Origin: Corylus avellana
Lineage: Eukaryota; Streptophyta; Magnoliopsida; Fagales; Betulaceae
Assembly: GCF_901000735.1 (NCBI RefSeq)
Contig: NC_081545.1
Location: forward strand, 32,915,634 to 32,979,633
Length of the DNA stretch: 64,000 nt
Reading direction: 5' to 3'
In this document: positions 37,082 through 48,166 of the stretch, one piece after another
Layout of the letters: every line of letters begins with the position of its first letter
Numbering within the stretch: position 1 is the stretch's first letter
Translations under genes and position numbers: made by a program
Notes under the pieces: model-generated
Told to the model about the DNA's origin: nothing
Database searches by the model: none
The model's input: only the letters and a program-made list of their open reading frames with translations

Positions 37082-37431
37082 GAGCATTCCCAATGGAAGA
37101 GCCATATTTTTATGTAAAATAATTCTTTAAAACTCACTTTTATCTAGTTTAGCTAAGCCATTTTTAAGTGTCTCCACGTCCGATTAGTTATATTTCTAAA
37201 AAAAAGGTGAGAAAAGATTTGGAAAAAAGATAAAGCAGGAGAAAGAAACACTAAAAAATAAAATGGCTCCCTTAAAAAGTGCTGCTACATTTAACTTCTT
37301 TTTTTTTAACTCTTTTAATCAAATATCTATTTTACATATATTTTTGGCTCATCCAATATGAAAAGTTTTTTGAATACTTGAAGAGGTATTTTAGATAAAA
37401 GTAACATTTAGCTCTTCCATTAGGAATGCTC
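37082..37431. mobile_element. 350-base MITE with GAGCATTCCCAATGGAAGAGC ends
   Basis: The left end GAGCATTCCCAATGGAAGAG is mirrored by CTCTTCCATTAGGAATGCTC at the right, one mismatch in about 20 bases. Flanks are CTA (left) and TAC (right), compatible with a decayed TTA/TAA-type 3-base target duplication. The inside is AT-rich, non-coding and contains further complementary stretches. End sequence and target type suggest the PIF/Harbinger superfamily. Confidence 0.8.
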
Positions 37432-37585
37432 TACGAATCCAAATTCTAGTTGTGAGCAATGTAAATAATGTACCTGTGGCCAAACGCAATGAAAGAAAGA
37501 AAATGATTTGAGGCCTTTTTCCCTTTTTTTTTTTTTTTTTTTAGTTTTAGTAATTGAGAGAGAAATACGTGAGAGTGAGGGCTTA

Positions 37586-38536
37586 GAGCATTCCCAGCAG
37601 CTATCCGGTCATCTTCCCTAAGTTTAAGGATCCAAACTACTTTTTGCTTCCCTATGTCAATTTCCACTCCAATAGCTTCCCTTAATGCTTCCCTATATTA
37701 TTAAAATATTATTATTTTTATTTTACCTTTTTTATATTTTATTCATTTAATTTAACCATTCTTTTTCTCTCTCATCTCATCTCATCTCCGTCGTCATTCT
37801 TTCCTTTCTTTCCCTTCCAGCAGCAGCCCACTTCTTCTTCCTATGATTTCTTCCTTTTCTTCTCCTCCAAGCAAGGAAGCTGATCTTCACTCCCGTCCCT
37901 GTGAATCTGTGATCCCCTTGCACCCAACCACCTCAAATTTCTTCAATTTACAACACCCCCTCGCGATGGCTATCAACCTCATGTCGTCCAAGTCTGGCGA
38001 GTTCTTTATCGACAGCGACTCCAGCCCTTCGCACAACACGACCCCATCCAACTCAATCGGCATGCACATGCCTTGAAATCTCTGGGTTTCTTTGGTTTGA
38101 TTTGATTTATGGGTTTCCAATTTTCGCTTTTTTAAGCACAACTTTATGAGATTTTTGGGTTTCTTTGGTTTAATCAGTTGAAAGTTGAAACAAATCTCTG
38201 ATTTGGTCTGAAATCTCTGGTTTGATTGGTCTGGGTTTCTTTGGTTTGAATGCCTTGCTGCTGGTTTGGTGGTGCTGCTGGTTTGGTGGTGCGAGCGAGA
38301 GAGAAAGACAGGGGTGAGAGCCGTGAGACGAGAGGAGAGAGGAGAGAGAATATTTTTTCTAATTTAATAAGCCTTTGGATCGCTACAGTTGAACCCAAAA
38401 CATTGGGTTCAACTGTAGCATCTGATGGTTTAAGGAACCATATAGGGAATCTGCTGTGGGACCTTTTTTGCGATTTTTTGGACATATTCCCTAAACTTAG
38501 GGAACAGACTCCCTTATAGGGAGTCTGCTGGGAATC
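37586..38536. mobile_element. 951-base non-autonomous TIR element carrying a captured F-box/LRR gene fragment
   Basis: The left end GAGCATTCCCAGCAG is mirrored at the right end by CTGCTGGGAATC. A second inner pair, TTCCCTAAGTTTA and TAAACTTAGGGAA, strengthens the match. TTA stands directly outside both ends (37583-37585 and 38537-38539), a 3-base target duplication of the PIF/Harbinger type. The interior has no transposase. It holds a gene fragment on the minus strand (listed next) and three related copies of a GGGTTTCTTTGGTTT word at 38088-38250. The whole is a Pack-type element. Confidence 0.8.
37890..38085 (-). pseudogene. Captured fragment of an F-box/LRR protein gene
   Basis: On the minus strand the reading frame gives LCEGLESLSIKNSPDLDDMR followed by LIAIARGCCKLKKFEVVGCK and GITD. 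This is the leucine-rich repeat pattern of plant F-box/LRR (FBL, RNI-like) proteins, two repeats long, where conserved Cys and Asn positions match the family. The frame is open but has no F-box, no start in context and ends soon after the match. Higher GC content than the surrounding element supports a recent capture from a gene elsewhere in the genome. Confidence 0.7.
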
Positions 38537-38539
38537 TTA

Positions 38540-41500
38540 ACAGAAGGGTGGGCCGGTGGGGGTCGTAGAATTCGGAGATTTTCCACACGAACGTGTTTGC
38601 ACGGGCACGAACCTCTAGTAACGGTGTTTGACGGATGTTGTCAGTGCCACTCGCACCTTGTGTCGCGTGGGAATTGGACGTGGCTTGTTTTAGGGACGGC
38701 TGTTGAGAGACGGTGCTGTACGGACCCACCGGTTGCCCTGTAATGTTTGTTTATCTTTTTGACGCGTGTTTCGCAATGCCTCCCAAGCTGCGTAGGTGAA
38801 GAAGCTTCCTACATGAAGTCACATTTTTCTTAGCTAAACAAAAAAAGACAGAATTTTAATGGATAGTTTTTTTTATATATATAGACAGTTTCTTGCGCAA
38901 AATAAAATTTAGACCACAAATGAATCTCTCCATTTCACGGAGAGGGTCTCCTATTCCCTTTGAATTTACTACAGCTTCAGAAATAATTGGATTATATTGG
39001 TCACTCCACCCAAGAAATTGTACAAAGTGGAATATTGCAAATAAGTCAAATATGTTTTTGGAATCTCGTGATCGATTGTAATACTAACTACCAAGTGTCA
39101 TTTGTACAAGACGAGAAGTGAATTAATTAGATATGTCGTGATGTGTTCTCCAGCATTTATTTGGAGAAACTCGTTAGACATCATGGTGGTTGCCTGGAAT
39201 TGGTTAATTTATATATATATATGTTGGATATGTTTCAATTAAGTTCGACTAATCAAAAGAAATAGATGAGTAGCTCTAGATAGATAATTCTTTAGGATCG
39301 ATGTTGGATATGTTTCATTATCTAATGACACTAATGATCATTTCTCTTTGTCGTGTGACTTTGGCACCAAATGAGCTAAAAATGAAGAACATATTGTTAT
39401 TCTTGAAGACTTAGTTTACAAGTTAGCTGTTACCTTCTAGAAACCTAATCATCAAATCAACTAAATCTAGATCATAAAATTTTTCTAATGATCATTGACT
39501 TGAATTCAAGCTAGGTGTTATTGTAAAAGATGAGAGGTCAAATAGATTTATTTGGAGGAACTTTAATTTTACATATCGTGGCAATTTCGTGGTTAATTGG
39601 TTTATATATGTAGTATCTCAGAAAAATTTAATTGATGTAGTATCACTAAAAGAAAGAAATGATCAGTAGCTCTAGAAATTAAATTTTCTCAGGTGGGTGA
39701 GAATTGGATATGTTTCATTATGTAATTAATGGTAGACTGGTGATATTTTCTTTATTATTGGTTTAATGAGTAACCTGAAAAATTAAAGGTACTCCAAGTA
39801 CAGGAATAAACAAGCTAGGAGGAAAAGCTAGAGTAGAACTTACAGGGGGACAAATATGTTATGACTTTGATGGGGGCAGGCCCGGCTGGGTATGGGGCTA
39901 GATTGGGTTGCTTTTAGATAGGCCAATTTATTGTTCAAGAATGACTATGACATGACTCGTGAATTCGATATAAATTCAGCATGAAATTAACGAGTTAGAA
40001 TTGAGAGATTTGACAAGTTTAATTAAATTGATTGGGTTAAGGTTAACTTTTATATATATATATATATGCATTGACACAATTTGAATCTGATACGCAATAT
40101 AAGGGTTGTCGATTTTCGACACGACCTAAATTCGGAACACCGAACCTAACACAAAATTAGCGAGTAGGTTGAAGGGTTTGTCTCATTTAACTAAATCGGT
40201 CGGGTTAAGATTGACATGTACACTCTTATACTCATGTCTCGAAACAATTCAAAATTGACACACAAACATGAATGACCATGCATAGGTTTAAAGGCCTAAA
40301 TTTCTGCATCCATCAGTTCTCGATCTTTTGATGTATCCTCTTTATTTAAGGTGAAATGCAGAATAATTGTTTCATAGTTTAAATTAAATTTCATAGATTT
40401 AATAGTCATATGTTGTCACATGGTGAATATGTTACCACTTCATTTTAAAATTTTAAATGACGTGGCACCATTTAAACTGCAAGATGAAAAAAACAATCTG
40501 GATTCCTTTCCATTTCCTTTTTTTTTTTTTTTTTTTTTTTCAATTTTATGTTCAAATATTCAGCCAAACTAATAAAACCCTGAAATGGTCAACTTGTGTA
40601 ACCCTAATTGTTTTCAGAGTATTCAACCAAATTTTGAAACCTTGCACACATATTTCTGTTGATCCCTATTCATTAATTCCTCCCTCTTAGAGTTTTTTGA
40701 CACATTACCCATGATAGAACACAGTTGTTTTGGGCGGTGAAAAAACAAATATTGATAGGCCTAATAACGATGAAAAAAAAGGTCCATTCTTAATATTTTA
40801 CAGCCCTTTTTCTTCTTGAAGCAAAAGCATTAGGTTACGTTACATTAGACAACGATAGCTATGAAAACAGTGACATATATATGACTTTGTGACTTTTGTT
40901 TTCTGTTTCTGTTTTCAAAACAAAAACATTATCAAATAACCCAAAATCATAAAATAATTTTTCAAATCAGAAATAGAAAAACACCCAAAAAAGTTCACTG
41001 AGATATAGCTACGTATAGTCATTCGATTTCACAGCAAGAAAGAAGTAGAGATGGATAATCGAGTGCATGGCATGGGGATTGGGTGAGCTAATTATTACAT
41101 ATAGGAACGTGCGATTTAGCCACCCACATGATGGCATGTGAAGAATCCTTCTTTACGTTTTCCAATACAACCTTCGGCCCTTACAGCTACTTCAATTATG
41201 GATGCACCTGGATAGGAGGCACTTCGATCAATATGCTTAAAGGTACATGTACGGACAGATTGTCTCCCAATTTGATCTCTGATATGAACAATTTAGTCTG
41301 TATGAAACTTATCATTTGTAAACATAGGGAATGGGGAGGAGGGAAATTTAGAGAAGACATTATTAGTAGTTATTGTTGATTCAACGAGTGTCGGTTTGAT
41401 TTAACGGTTTCAAAACATAAGCTTTGAAGCTCAAATGACAAAAACATGAACTTAGAATAATGTCATTAGTGGGAAGGATGAACAATGCTCTACCGAGCTG

Positions 41501-42060
41501 CATTGTCTCCATGATTCTAATGACTGCTTTCACTAACGTGCAGGCCTCTCCCATTAAGCCGAAAACAGGGGAAATGGTCTCTATAACTAACCCATCAATA
41601 AGTATAATAAAACTTATTTGAAATGTGTAATTATATATGATTTTCTATTAAGGAAATTAATATAAAAAAGAATCATATGTTTGACCACTTTGTGTGGGAT
41701 TAGAAGATGGAATTGAAATGGGTTCTAGGGAGGGTCGGTGGCTTCTTGGATGGAATGTCTGTCTGCCTCTGCCTTCTCATTTAATTTCATGACTTCCACT
41801 AAGCTATGCTTTTTGTTCATTTTATATTCTAAATTGCCTTTGGAAAATTTTGGAAATCATTGGGGCACCCACTTCGCCTATAAATCGCACGGTCCATGTC
41901 TTATAGTGAATCTCAATTTTGGGATGACAATCAAGCAAGCTGTTTACACGTGGCCCCACACCAAAATTGCATCTTAATATGTGCAACAAGCTTCAAAACT
42001 GATCAAGTTTTCCATAGATTTAGGCTTATAATCTAGAAGAGTAATGTTGATACAATAAGA
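38540..42060. other. Gene-free DNA with diverged repeats
   Basis: No coding exon is supported. A GC-richer strip at 38540-38760 has no recognisable product. The intervals 39115-39380 and 39520-39750 are diverged copies of each other. The interval 39860-40290 holds an internally repeated element with GATTGGGTTAAG/CGGTCGGGTTAAG words. 40400-40480 resembles 16497-16590. Confidence 0.4.
39115..39750. repeat. Diverged direct duplication, spacing about 0.41 kb
   Basis: Shared words in the same order are ATTTATTTGGAG, GAACT/AAACT, TTGGTTAATT/TTAATTGG, AAAGAAA...GATGAGTAGCTCTAGA or GATCAGTAGCTCTAGA, and TTGGATATGTTTCATTAT. Copies are about 39115-39330 and 39520-39735. Divergence is considerable, so the duplication is old. 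Confidence 0.55.
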
Positions 42061-42280
42061 GCATGTTTGAGATTGTGTTTGAAAAATAGATTTTTTAAGT
42101 CAAAAAAGCTTTTTGGCAAAAGCTTTATTTTTAAGTTTTAGCCAAAAGTGCGTTTTAGCAATTTTTAGGTTTTTTAGACCAATAAAAGCGTTTTCAATTT
42201 TTTTTACCAAATGCGTACTTTTTTTTTTTCTTTTTTTTTTTTTTTTTTCAAACAGACTTTTTGAGCATTAAATACACTCT
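42060..42280. repeat. T-rich dispersed repeat (family also at 11.7 and 24.4 kb)
   Basis: Contains AGCTTTTTGGCAAAAGCTTT, AAAGTGCGTTTTAGCAATTTTT and ends in TTTTTTCAAACAGACTTTTTGAG-like sequence. The matching words and order at 24300-24510 and 11640-11815 show a repeated element. It abuts the TIR element at 42283. Confidence 0.5.
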
Positions 42281-42282
42281 TA

Positions 42283-42640
42283 AACCCTTCCCAACAGCTA
42301 CCCGATCATTTTTCCTAAGTTTAAAGATCCAAACTACTTTTTGCTTTCCTATTCAAATACACTTCACAATAGCTTCCCTTTATAATTTTGTTTTTATATT
42401 TTCTTATTTTGTATAGAAAAGTGTGAGATGAGAGAAAATGTCCTTTTTATGATTATAATAAACTATGTGGATTGCTACAGCAGAACCCAGTACATTGGGT
42501 TCAACTATAACAATCTTACCGTATAGGAAAGATATAAAGAAACTGTTGTAAGTGAATTTTTGTGATTTTTTTGATATTTTTCTTATGTGTAAGGAAAGGA
42601 AGCAGCTTTAAGGTAATTGCTGAGAATACTGTACTTGTTG
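42283..42640. mobile_element. TIR element of the same family as 37586-38536, without the captured gene fragment
   Basis: The left 80 bases match the left end of the 951-base element: TTCCCAACAGCTACCCGATC here against TTCCCAGCAGCTATCCGGTC there, then the common word CCAAACTACTTTTTGCTT. The right half shares AACCCAGTACATTGGGTTCAACT with the AACCCAAAACATTGGGTTCAACT of the other copy. The right end is decayed. TTA precedes the left end. The F-box/LRR segment is absent, so this copy shows the plain form of the element. Confidence 0.7.
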
Positions 42641-42644
42641 CATT

Positions 42645-44850
42645 CTTGTCATATTTGGACTTTATTCAAGTGATCTGGAAGTTAGTGTTGAGTTAAGTGT
42701 CATTGCCAGGCTTCCAAAGATTGTTATTAGAAAAATTAGGCAAAGTATGATGTAATAGAAAAATGAACAATAAGTCCTAGCTTTTTTCACCTAGATAAAG
42801 GAAATATTTCCATAAAAGTAAACTTTTTTTTAAAAAAAAAGTATTTGTTGCATTGTAAAAGAGAAACAATGCCACTTGGCATAAAAGAAATGTTGTACAC
42901 CTACTGCCCTCTTGCATCATCAGCATCATTTTCTAAATTCATAAATCATATACATAGATTTTGTTAATTTTGAAATGTTATAACCTCGTAACTTAAGTTG
43001 ATAATGGGAAGTGGGTGGATTTAATTAAGTGGGAGTCATATGGGCCTTTGCCGTCAAGAATAAGCGTTCGAGAGCAGCCCACTTGACGATCAGCATATCT
43101 ATTGCATGTGGCCCAACTCTATATTTCTGCCTCATTATATTGGTCCTATTTTGAGACCCAATACTGTGATCAATGGATTATATAAACGTTCGAGGACAGA
43201 GGTGTGACCTCAACATTAATATGGTTTCCCAGGTTGTAATGTTGGGCTGAGGTCTCTGTCTCCAGATCTTTGAAGCCCTATTTGACTTCTTCAGAAACCA
43301 ACGGATCCAGCCCACTATCTTCAGCCCAAGTTCAATTACAAAAGGCGCCAAAACACAATTTTTTCTTTTCTTTTGCTTTTTATTGGATTGAAATATAGTA
43401 GAAGACCCTTTTTTTTTTTCCCAAAATGATCAGTTGAAGAGTTGAAGTATCCAAACCTTTTTTTTTGTACTATATATATATATATATGATCTTGAAATCC
43501 TTTTAAAGTTCTTCGAATCTTCAATATATATCCTCGATCGACCTAAGAGAATCACATCTTATGCCCCAGGATTTGATAATTTGATTGTAGGAATATGAAG
43601 TACAAATGTATAGGAGCAATTTGCAATTTCTGTCATAGCTGATAGCTCACTCTTGGCTTTATTTGTGTAGGTGGTTAAATAATATCGTTTTTTTTTTTTT
43701 TTTTTTTGACATAAAATATCTTCCAAGTTCATTTATAAAGCTAGAGACAAAAAAAATCTTCAATAGTTATCCACTATTTCCAGGGAAAAAGTTCAAACTC
43801 ATGTGTTAAAGAAGATATTTGCCATAATTAAAGGGCTTTTTATTTTTTATTTTTTTAATTTTTATAATAATAAAACCTAAGGTTTATTGAATAAGTGATG
43901 ATGGATGGTTTTCAATCAGACTACTTTAATAAAATAGTCATATCTCGTGATTCTAATTAACATCGGATATTGGGGACATACTTGGTGGCGCTGAAAATCT
44001 CATTCAGATGGGCTACAAAGTTATGTTTCATGAAGTTTTGGTAATTCCAACGTTTATTGGGTCAAACAAGATGTATAAAGAAGGTTGAAAAGCTAGACAA
44101 AATAGCTTGTTCGTAGTCACTTTTGAACGAGAGTTGGGAAAAATAAATTTAAGCAAGGCATAATCACTCATTCGTTGTCTCATCTGAAGTTGAATTTGAA
44201 CGAGGTAATCTAAAGCACTCATTCGATAACTCGTCCGAAGTCAAGTTCGAATGATTTGCTGAGTTAATTAAGGATTCAAGTGAGAATACGATCAAAACCC
44301 TAGCCAGGTTCGAATGAGCCATTGACATGTTCGAATGAGTTGGGATGAATTTTTGTAAACTAATTTTATTTTAGTATTTTATTAGGTTTAGGAGTCTATG
44401 TAGTATATAAATATATATTATGGTTATCTAGAGTTTCTTCATGAGTTTTTGATGTATTTTGATTACTTTATCAATAGAAAACACTTTGGGAATGTTTTTT
44501 TTTTTAATTTTTTAATTTTTTTAATCCTACCTTGAATCCTTGATTGACTCTTGGTTTTAGGAAGAGTTGTGATTATAGTCTTGTTTGTCTTTACAATCCC
44601 ACTATGTCACGCTGCTTCAATAAAAGGCATCCTACAATTTAATTTAGCATATTTCATCTTGTATGAAATTTAGGCGGTCTTGACTCCTTTGAAGTAGTCA
44701 AATCTATTTATATTTTATATTTGATTTTCTAGAAGGTGGTGTGCACTATTCACACTTCGCCTTTCATAAGGTGATATTTTTACTGTTTAAACATCTCAAA
44801 TTTTGAATCTAATCACTATGTTTAAGGTCTTTTGCCAATTGTCACTATCA
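42645..44850. other. Gene-free DNA
   Basis: No coding exon is supported. Poly-T tracts lie at 43690-43707 and elsewhere. Between 44050 and 44330 the words CATTCGAACGAG/TTCGAATGAG recur several times in both orientations, marking a diverged repeat. The hairpin at 43195-43260 is listed separately. Confidence 0.4.
43195..43260 (+). other. Imperfect hairpin downstream of a TATA-like word
   Basis: GACAGAG (43195-43201) pairs with CTCTGTC (43254-43260), ACCTCA with TGAGGT, and CAACATTA with TAATGTTG, separated by small bulges and a loop of about 15 bases. The word TTATATAAACG stands at 43178-43188. No known miRNA was recognised. It may be a small-RNA precursor or only an incidental fold. Confidence 0.25.
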
Positions 44851-44855
44851 AACGT

Positions 44856-44937
44856 CACTACATCAATAGTGACGTTTTTGGGCTTAAAACGTCACATTCT
44901 GCGTGTCACACTATTTTGAAGTTTTTTTTTTGTAGTG
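44856..44937. mobile_element. Very short element with CACTACA...TGTAGTG ends (CACTA-like)
   Basis: The segment starts CACTACATC and ends TTTTTGTAGTG. Internally it repeats GTGACGTTTTTGGGC/AAAACGTCACA in inverted order, the sort of subterminal repeats found in CACTA (En/Spm) elements. At 82 bases it would be a deletion remnant. No clear 3-base target duplication is kept. Confidence 0.4.
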
Positions 44938-44939
44938 AC

Positions 44940-45077
44940 AGGTCCTAAAACTTCTACTACCACTAGATCCACTTCATTCAATAATGTCCTAACACTGTTT
45001 TCACAAGAACTTATTCACTTGATCATCGTACAGCCAACTTCAAGCACATCAAAAAATTTTATTTTTGGATTTTTTTT

Positions 45078-45116
<39 letters not shown>

Positions 45117-46200
45117 CTTTCCAAGCGCCTACAGATTCTACAGCTACGGACGATCAGAGGAATAGTCGGTAGATTAGCTACGAAACAAGATATTTTGGAG
45201 GATTGGCCCACTATAGATGCTTATCCAATAATGTCTCATATATATTACAGTACAAGGACATCTTTTATATGATATTAACATTACTTGATTCTGCAGCAAA
45301 CTTTAAGCAAGTCCAAAATTTTTGTGTCTGTCCTTCTAACCTTTTTAGCAGGCATAAAGACACTAAACGTTATAGCTTCAAACTTTATTCAATCTGTATA
45401 TATATGTTGCTTGAGGAGAACAACTATGAAATTTCCCCCAAGACTAAGTTATGATTTATGAAAAGAGCTGAAATTTAAGTCCCAGACGAATGAGAAGAAA
45501 GGTGAACATTAAAATATTGCACGGTTGGAGAATAGAAGAACAGCTTACTATTATAGAACTATGTATAGCAAAACCATGACAATATATAAAGAAGTGTTTG
45601 TGGTTGAAGAATCCCCAAGAGAGATAGAGAGAGAAGAGAAGAGAAGAAAGCAGAGGCACATGGGAGCAGGAGGGCATGTGGAGAAGATTCAGAGCACTTT
45701 TCTTTAATACATTTTTGAGGTGAGCACTGAGCAGCATCAAGGAATAACATGGATCCACCCTATTCCAAAGGGGTACCCCCTAAACTTCTAATAAAGGCAT
45801 GTGGGGGGCTTTGTTGTAGGCCAGGCTAAGGCAGTACATTGTAGGACCCGCACCTTAAAACATCCCATCCACCACCTCCTCCACCACAAGTATGTGAATG
45901 GGGGGGGTGGTGGGTCTCTCAGTTCCTCTGTTTACACTTAGCACTATGAAAGTGAAAGCAACAAATGATTTCTCCATCAATGCATAAATGACACATACCA
46001 TCCCATTCCCATACCTATTCCACATAAAGACCAATCTGCTGCTCTTTCAAAAGGTGGAGAGGAAGGCCATTGTAAGGAATAATGGGAGAGGTACCCTTAT
46101 TTTTTTGATTGAATGGGAATCTTATTTTGCAATTCACCACTACTCAATGATCCTAATACATCATTTATGATGGGCTAATTGCTTTCAAATATAATTAAAG
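44940..46200. other. Gene-free DNA
   Basis: No coding exon is supported. A compound (AC)n(AT)n microsatellite lies at about 45079-45116. The stretch 45580-45930 is less AT-rich and contains G tracts, but no frame in it resembles a known protein. Confidence 0.4.
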
Positions 46201-46210
46201 GGGATGTCCT

Positions 46211-46740
46211 ATATAATTAAAATATTAATTAAATAATTACATTTATTTATCATTTTTATAAGCTTAAGTTTTTTAGATAAGTAGTAATTTAACATGGTAC
46301 TAGAGTATTAGATGTCACCTACTGTTTACCTCTCATTTCAATTAAAATATTTCACATGTTGTCTGGTTCATATTGTTAAATTACTATTTAACCTAAAAGC
46401 TTAAGCTGATAGGAAGATCTAAATTTAATCACTTAATCATTAGTTTAATATCCCCTTCACGGGTGGACTCAAACTCTCTTTTAATAGGTGATGTCCAACA
46501 CGTGGAATATTTAATTTAAATGGGGGTGAATTGACAGAGTCAAAATTCGATTTCAGGACCTTTGGCTCTGATACCATGTTAAATTACCATTTATCCCAAA
46601 AGCTTAAGCTGATAAGAAAATGTAAATTTAATCACTTAATCATTAGTTTAAGTAAGAAAAGCATTAAAGTATTAATTGAATAGTTAAATTTATCATTTTT
46701 ATAAGCTTAAGCTTTTAAGATAAGTGGTAATTTAATATAT
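46211..46740. repeat. Cluster of four copies of an inverted/direct repeat around AAGCTTAAGCT
   Basis: Two copies read forward (46211-46305 and 46660-46740: TATCATTTTTATAAGCTTAAG, then AGATAAGT(A/G)GTAATTTAA). Two read in reverse between them (46376-46450 and 46565-46655: AAAAGCTTAAGCTGATA, then AATTTAATCACTTAATCATT). The reverse copies bracket a segment that on the minus strand contains TGGTATCAGAGCC, a word found at plant retroelement primer-binding sites. The whole is likely one or two non-autonomous elements folded on each other. No coding capacity. Confidence 0.6.
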
Positions 46741-46744
46741 ATTA

Positions 46745-47900
46745 ATGAGAAGGTACAAGGATATACTTAAATTTCATGCATATTTGATATCAGTTAATTA
46801 AAAAAGTAAAATTTAGAGCACACTTTTATGTTCTAATGGTATTCCTGCATCTATTGAGGACATGCTGAGAAGCATTGATGAAAATGAGGTTGAACTTTCT
46901 TGGCCTTGCTATGCTCAAATCCCTAAAACAGTGAATATTTTTCAGAACCCAAGGTAACACACAGAATATGGATACTCTGAATAGAAAATACCCTAAATTC
47001 TCCAGCCAGTGCCAGACTCGTATGATTGATAATGCAAGGTCTACCATACATGTATTTTTATTTCTCGAATGAGAAACCTATAGCAATTTTTTATTGATTT
47101 CTTTCCTTGGATTCTGGATATTCATGTTCCCAAGTTTCCTCGTCACACATGGCCTATGAAAGCATCTGATGGCAATTTACGTTGCTGGAAACTATATTCT
47201 TTTTCCTTCTTACTATCATTATTTTCTTTTTCAAAAAAAAAAAAAAAAAATTACAGTTTTACTAGAAGGTTTAAACTGGTATATATATTGAACCTTCTTG
47301 TCTGTAACTTTATGATGGCCAACCCTAATATTGGCATTCATTTGTGCTGGGTGGTAGCCAACAAACACTTAATTTTTGGCTGCAGGCTCATTGATGATGA
47401 TGAATGTCTTATATGGAGGAGTCCTTATGAGAAAGCAAACATGAACAGGATTTTCCTGTACTAAAATAAATGAATCCACTGTTCATTAATTAATCCTTAA
47501 TAGACAAGTTTCTTAACAGTAAATAACTTCTTGGTTCAATGTTTTAAAAGAAGAAATTTAAATGAAGGGTTTCTCCCAATAACCAGAATGTAAAAGCCAG
47601 TACTAGATCAGCATACATAAATGTCATTCCTTTTTTTGTTTGGTCAAGTGGAAAAGGAGGTATATATATATATATATATTTTGTTGTGCATGCAGCAAAG
47701 CCAAAACGAAGACTTTTAATCCTAGGATTCAAGCAATAATCCTATACTCAATTCACCAGCTCATAGAACTTGTGTTTCCAACATTCCAACCTCTAGTAGC
47801 CAAGAACCAATAAAGTTAATTGATTTGGAAGTAAATTGTATGTCAAGTCATTATAACCTAAGCCTATCCTTGCTTTCCTCCATTAATTTTTTATGTGCTA
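46745..47900. other. Gene-free DNA upstream of the HD-Zip gene
   Basis: No coding exon is supported. A poly-A run lies at 47235-47251 and an (AT)n run at about 47658-47680. The latter could act as a TATA region for the HD-Zip gene, though this is uncertain. Confidence 0.35.
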
Positions 47901-47935
47901 GCTAGTCGTATGAGAGAGAAACAGAGAGGGAGAGG

Positions 47936-48166
47936 ATGGGGTCCATGAAAGCTCACTTGTGTGATATATTACAAAATTTACACCTCTCCTTCTCCTTCTC
48001 TCTCAACCTAAAAATCGCTGTCTTTCAGTCTCTGCACCCCCATCACCCCATTCTTTCTGAGACCTGTCATCACCATGAGAGTGAGAGCCAGACCATAACC
48101 CTGGGCACCATAAATTGGTGCGGAAAGATCCACTACTCAAAGCAAAAGGGTCTGCAATCTGCATGA
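47936..48166 (+). promoter_or_regulatory. Upstream ORF (76 codons) whose stop overlaps the HD-Zip start as ATGA
   Basis: In the leader before the HD-Zip coding region an ATG at 47936 opens a 76-codon frame that ends TGA at 48164-48166. The likely main start ATG is 48163-48165, so stop and start share the word ATGA. A smaller upstream frame starts at 47910. If the leader is transcribed as shown, initiation on the main frame would depend on leaky scanning or reinitiation. The peptide itself is not recognised. Confidence 0.35.

Noticed and set aside
37843..38076. Forward-strand frame of 77 codons inside the Pack-type element
   Set aside because: The recognisable protein similarity (F-box/LRR) is on the opposite strand, so this frame is a shadow.
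45650..45690. miR164-like word (GGGAGCAGGAGGGCATGTGG)
   Set aside because: Too many differences from miR164 and no star sequence or hairpin nearby.
46560..46600. Full LTR retrotransposon suggested by the TGGTATCAGAGCC word
   Set aside because: No long terminal repeats, gag or pol coding sequence lie on either side.
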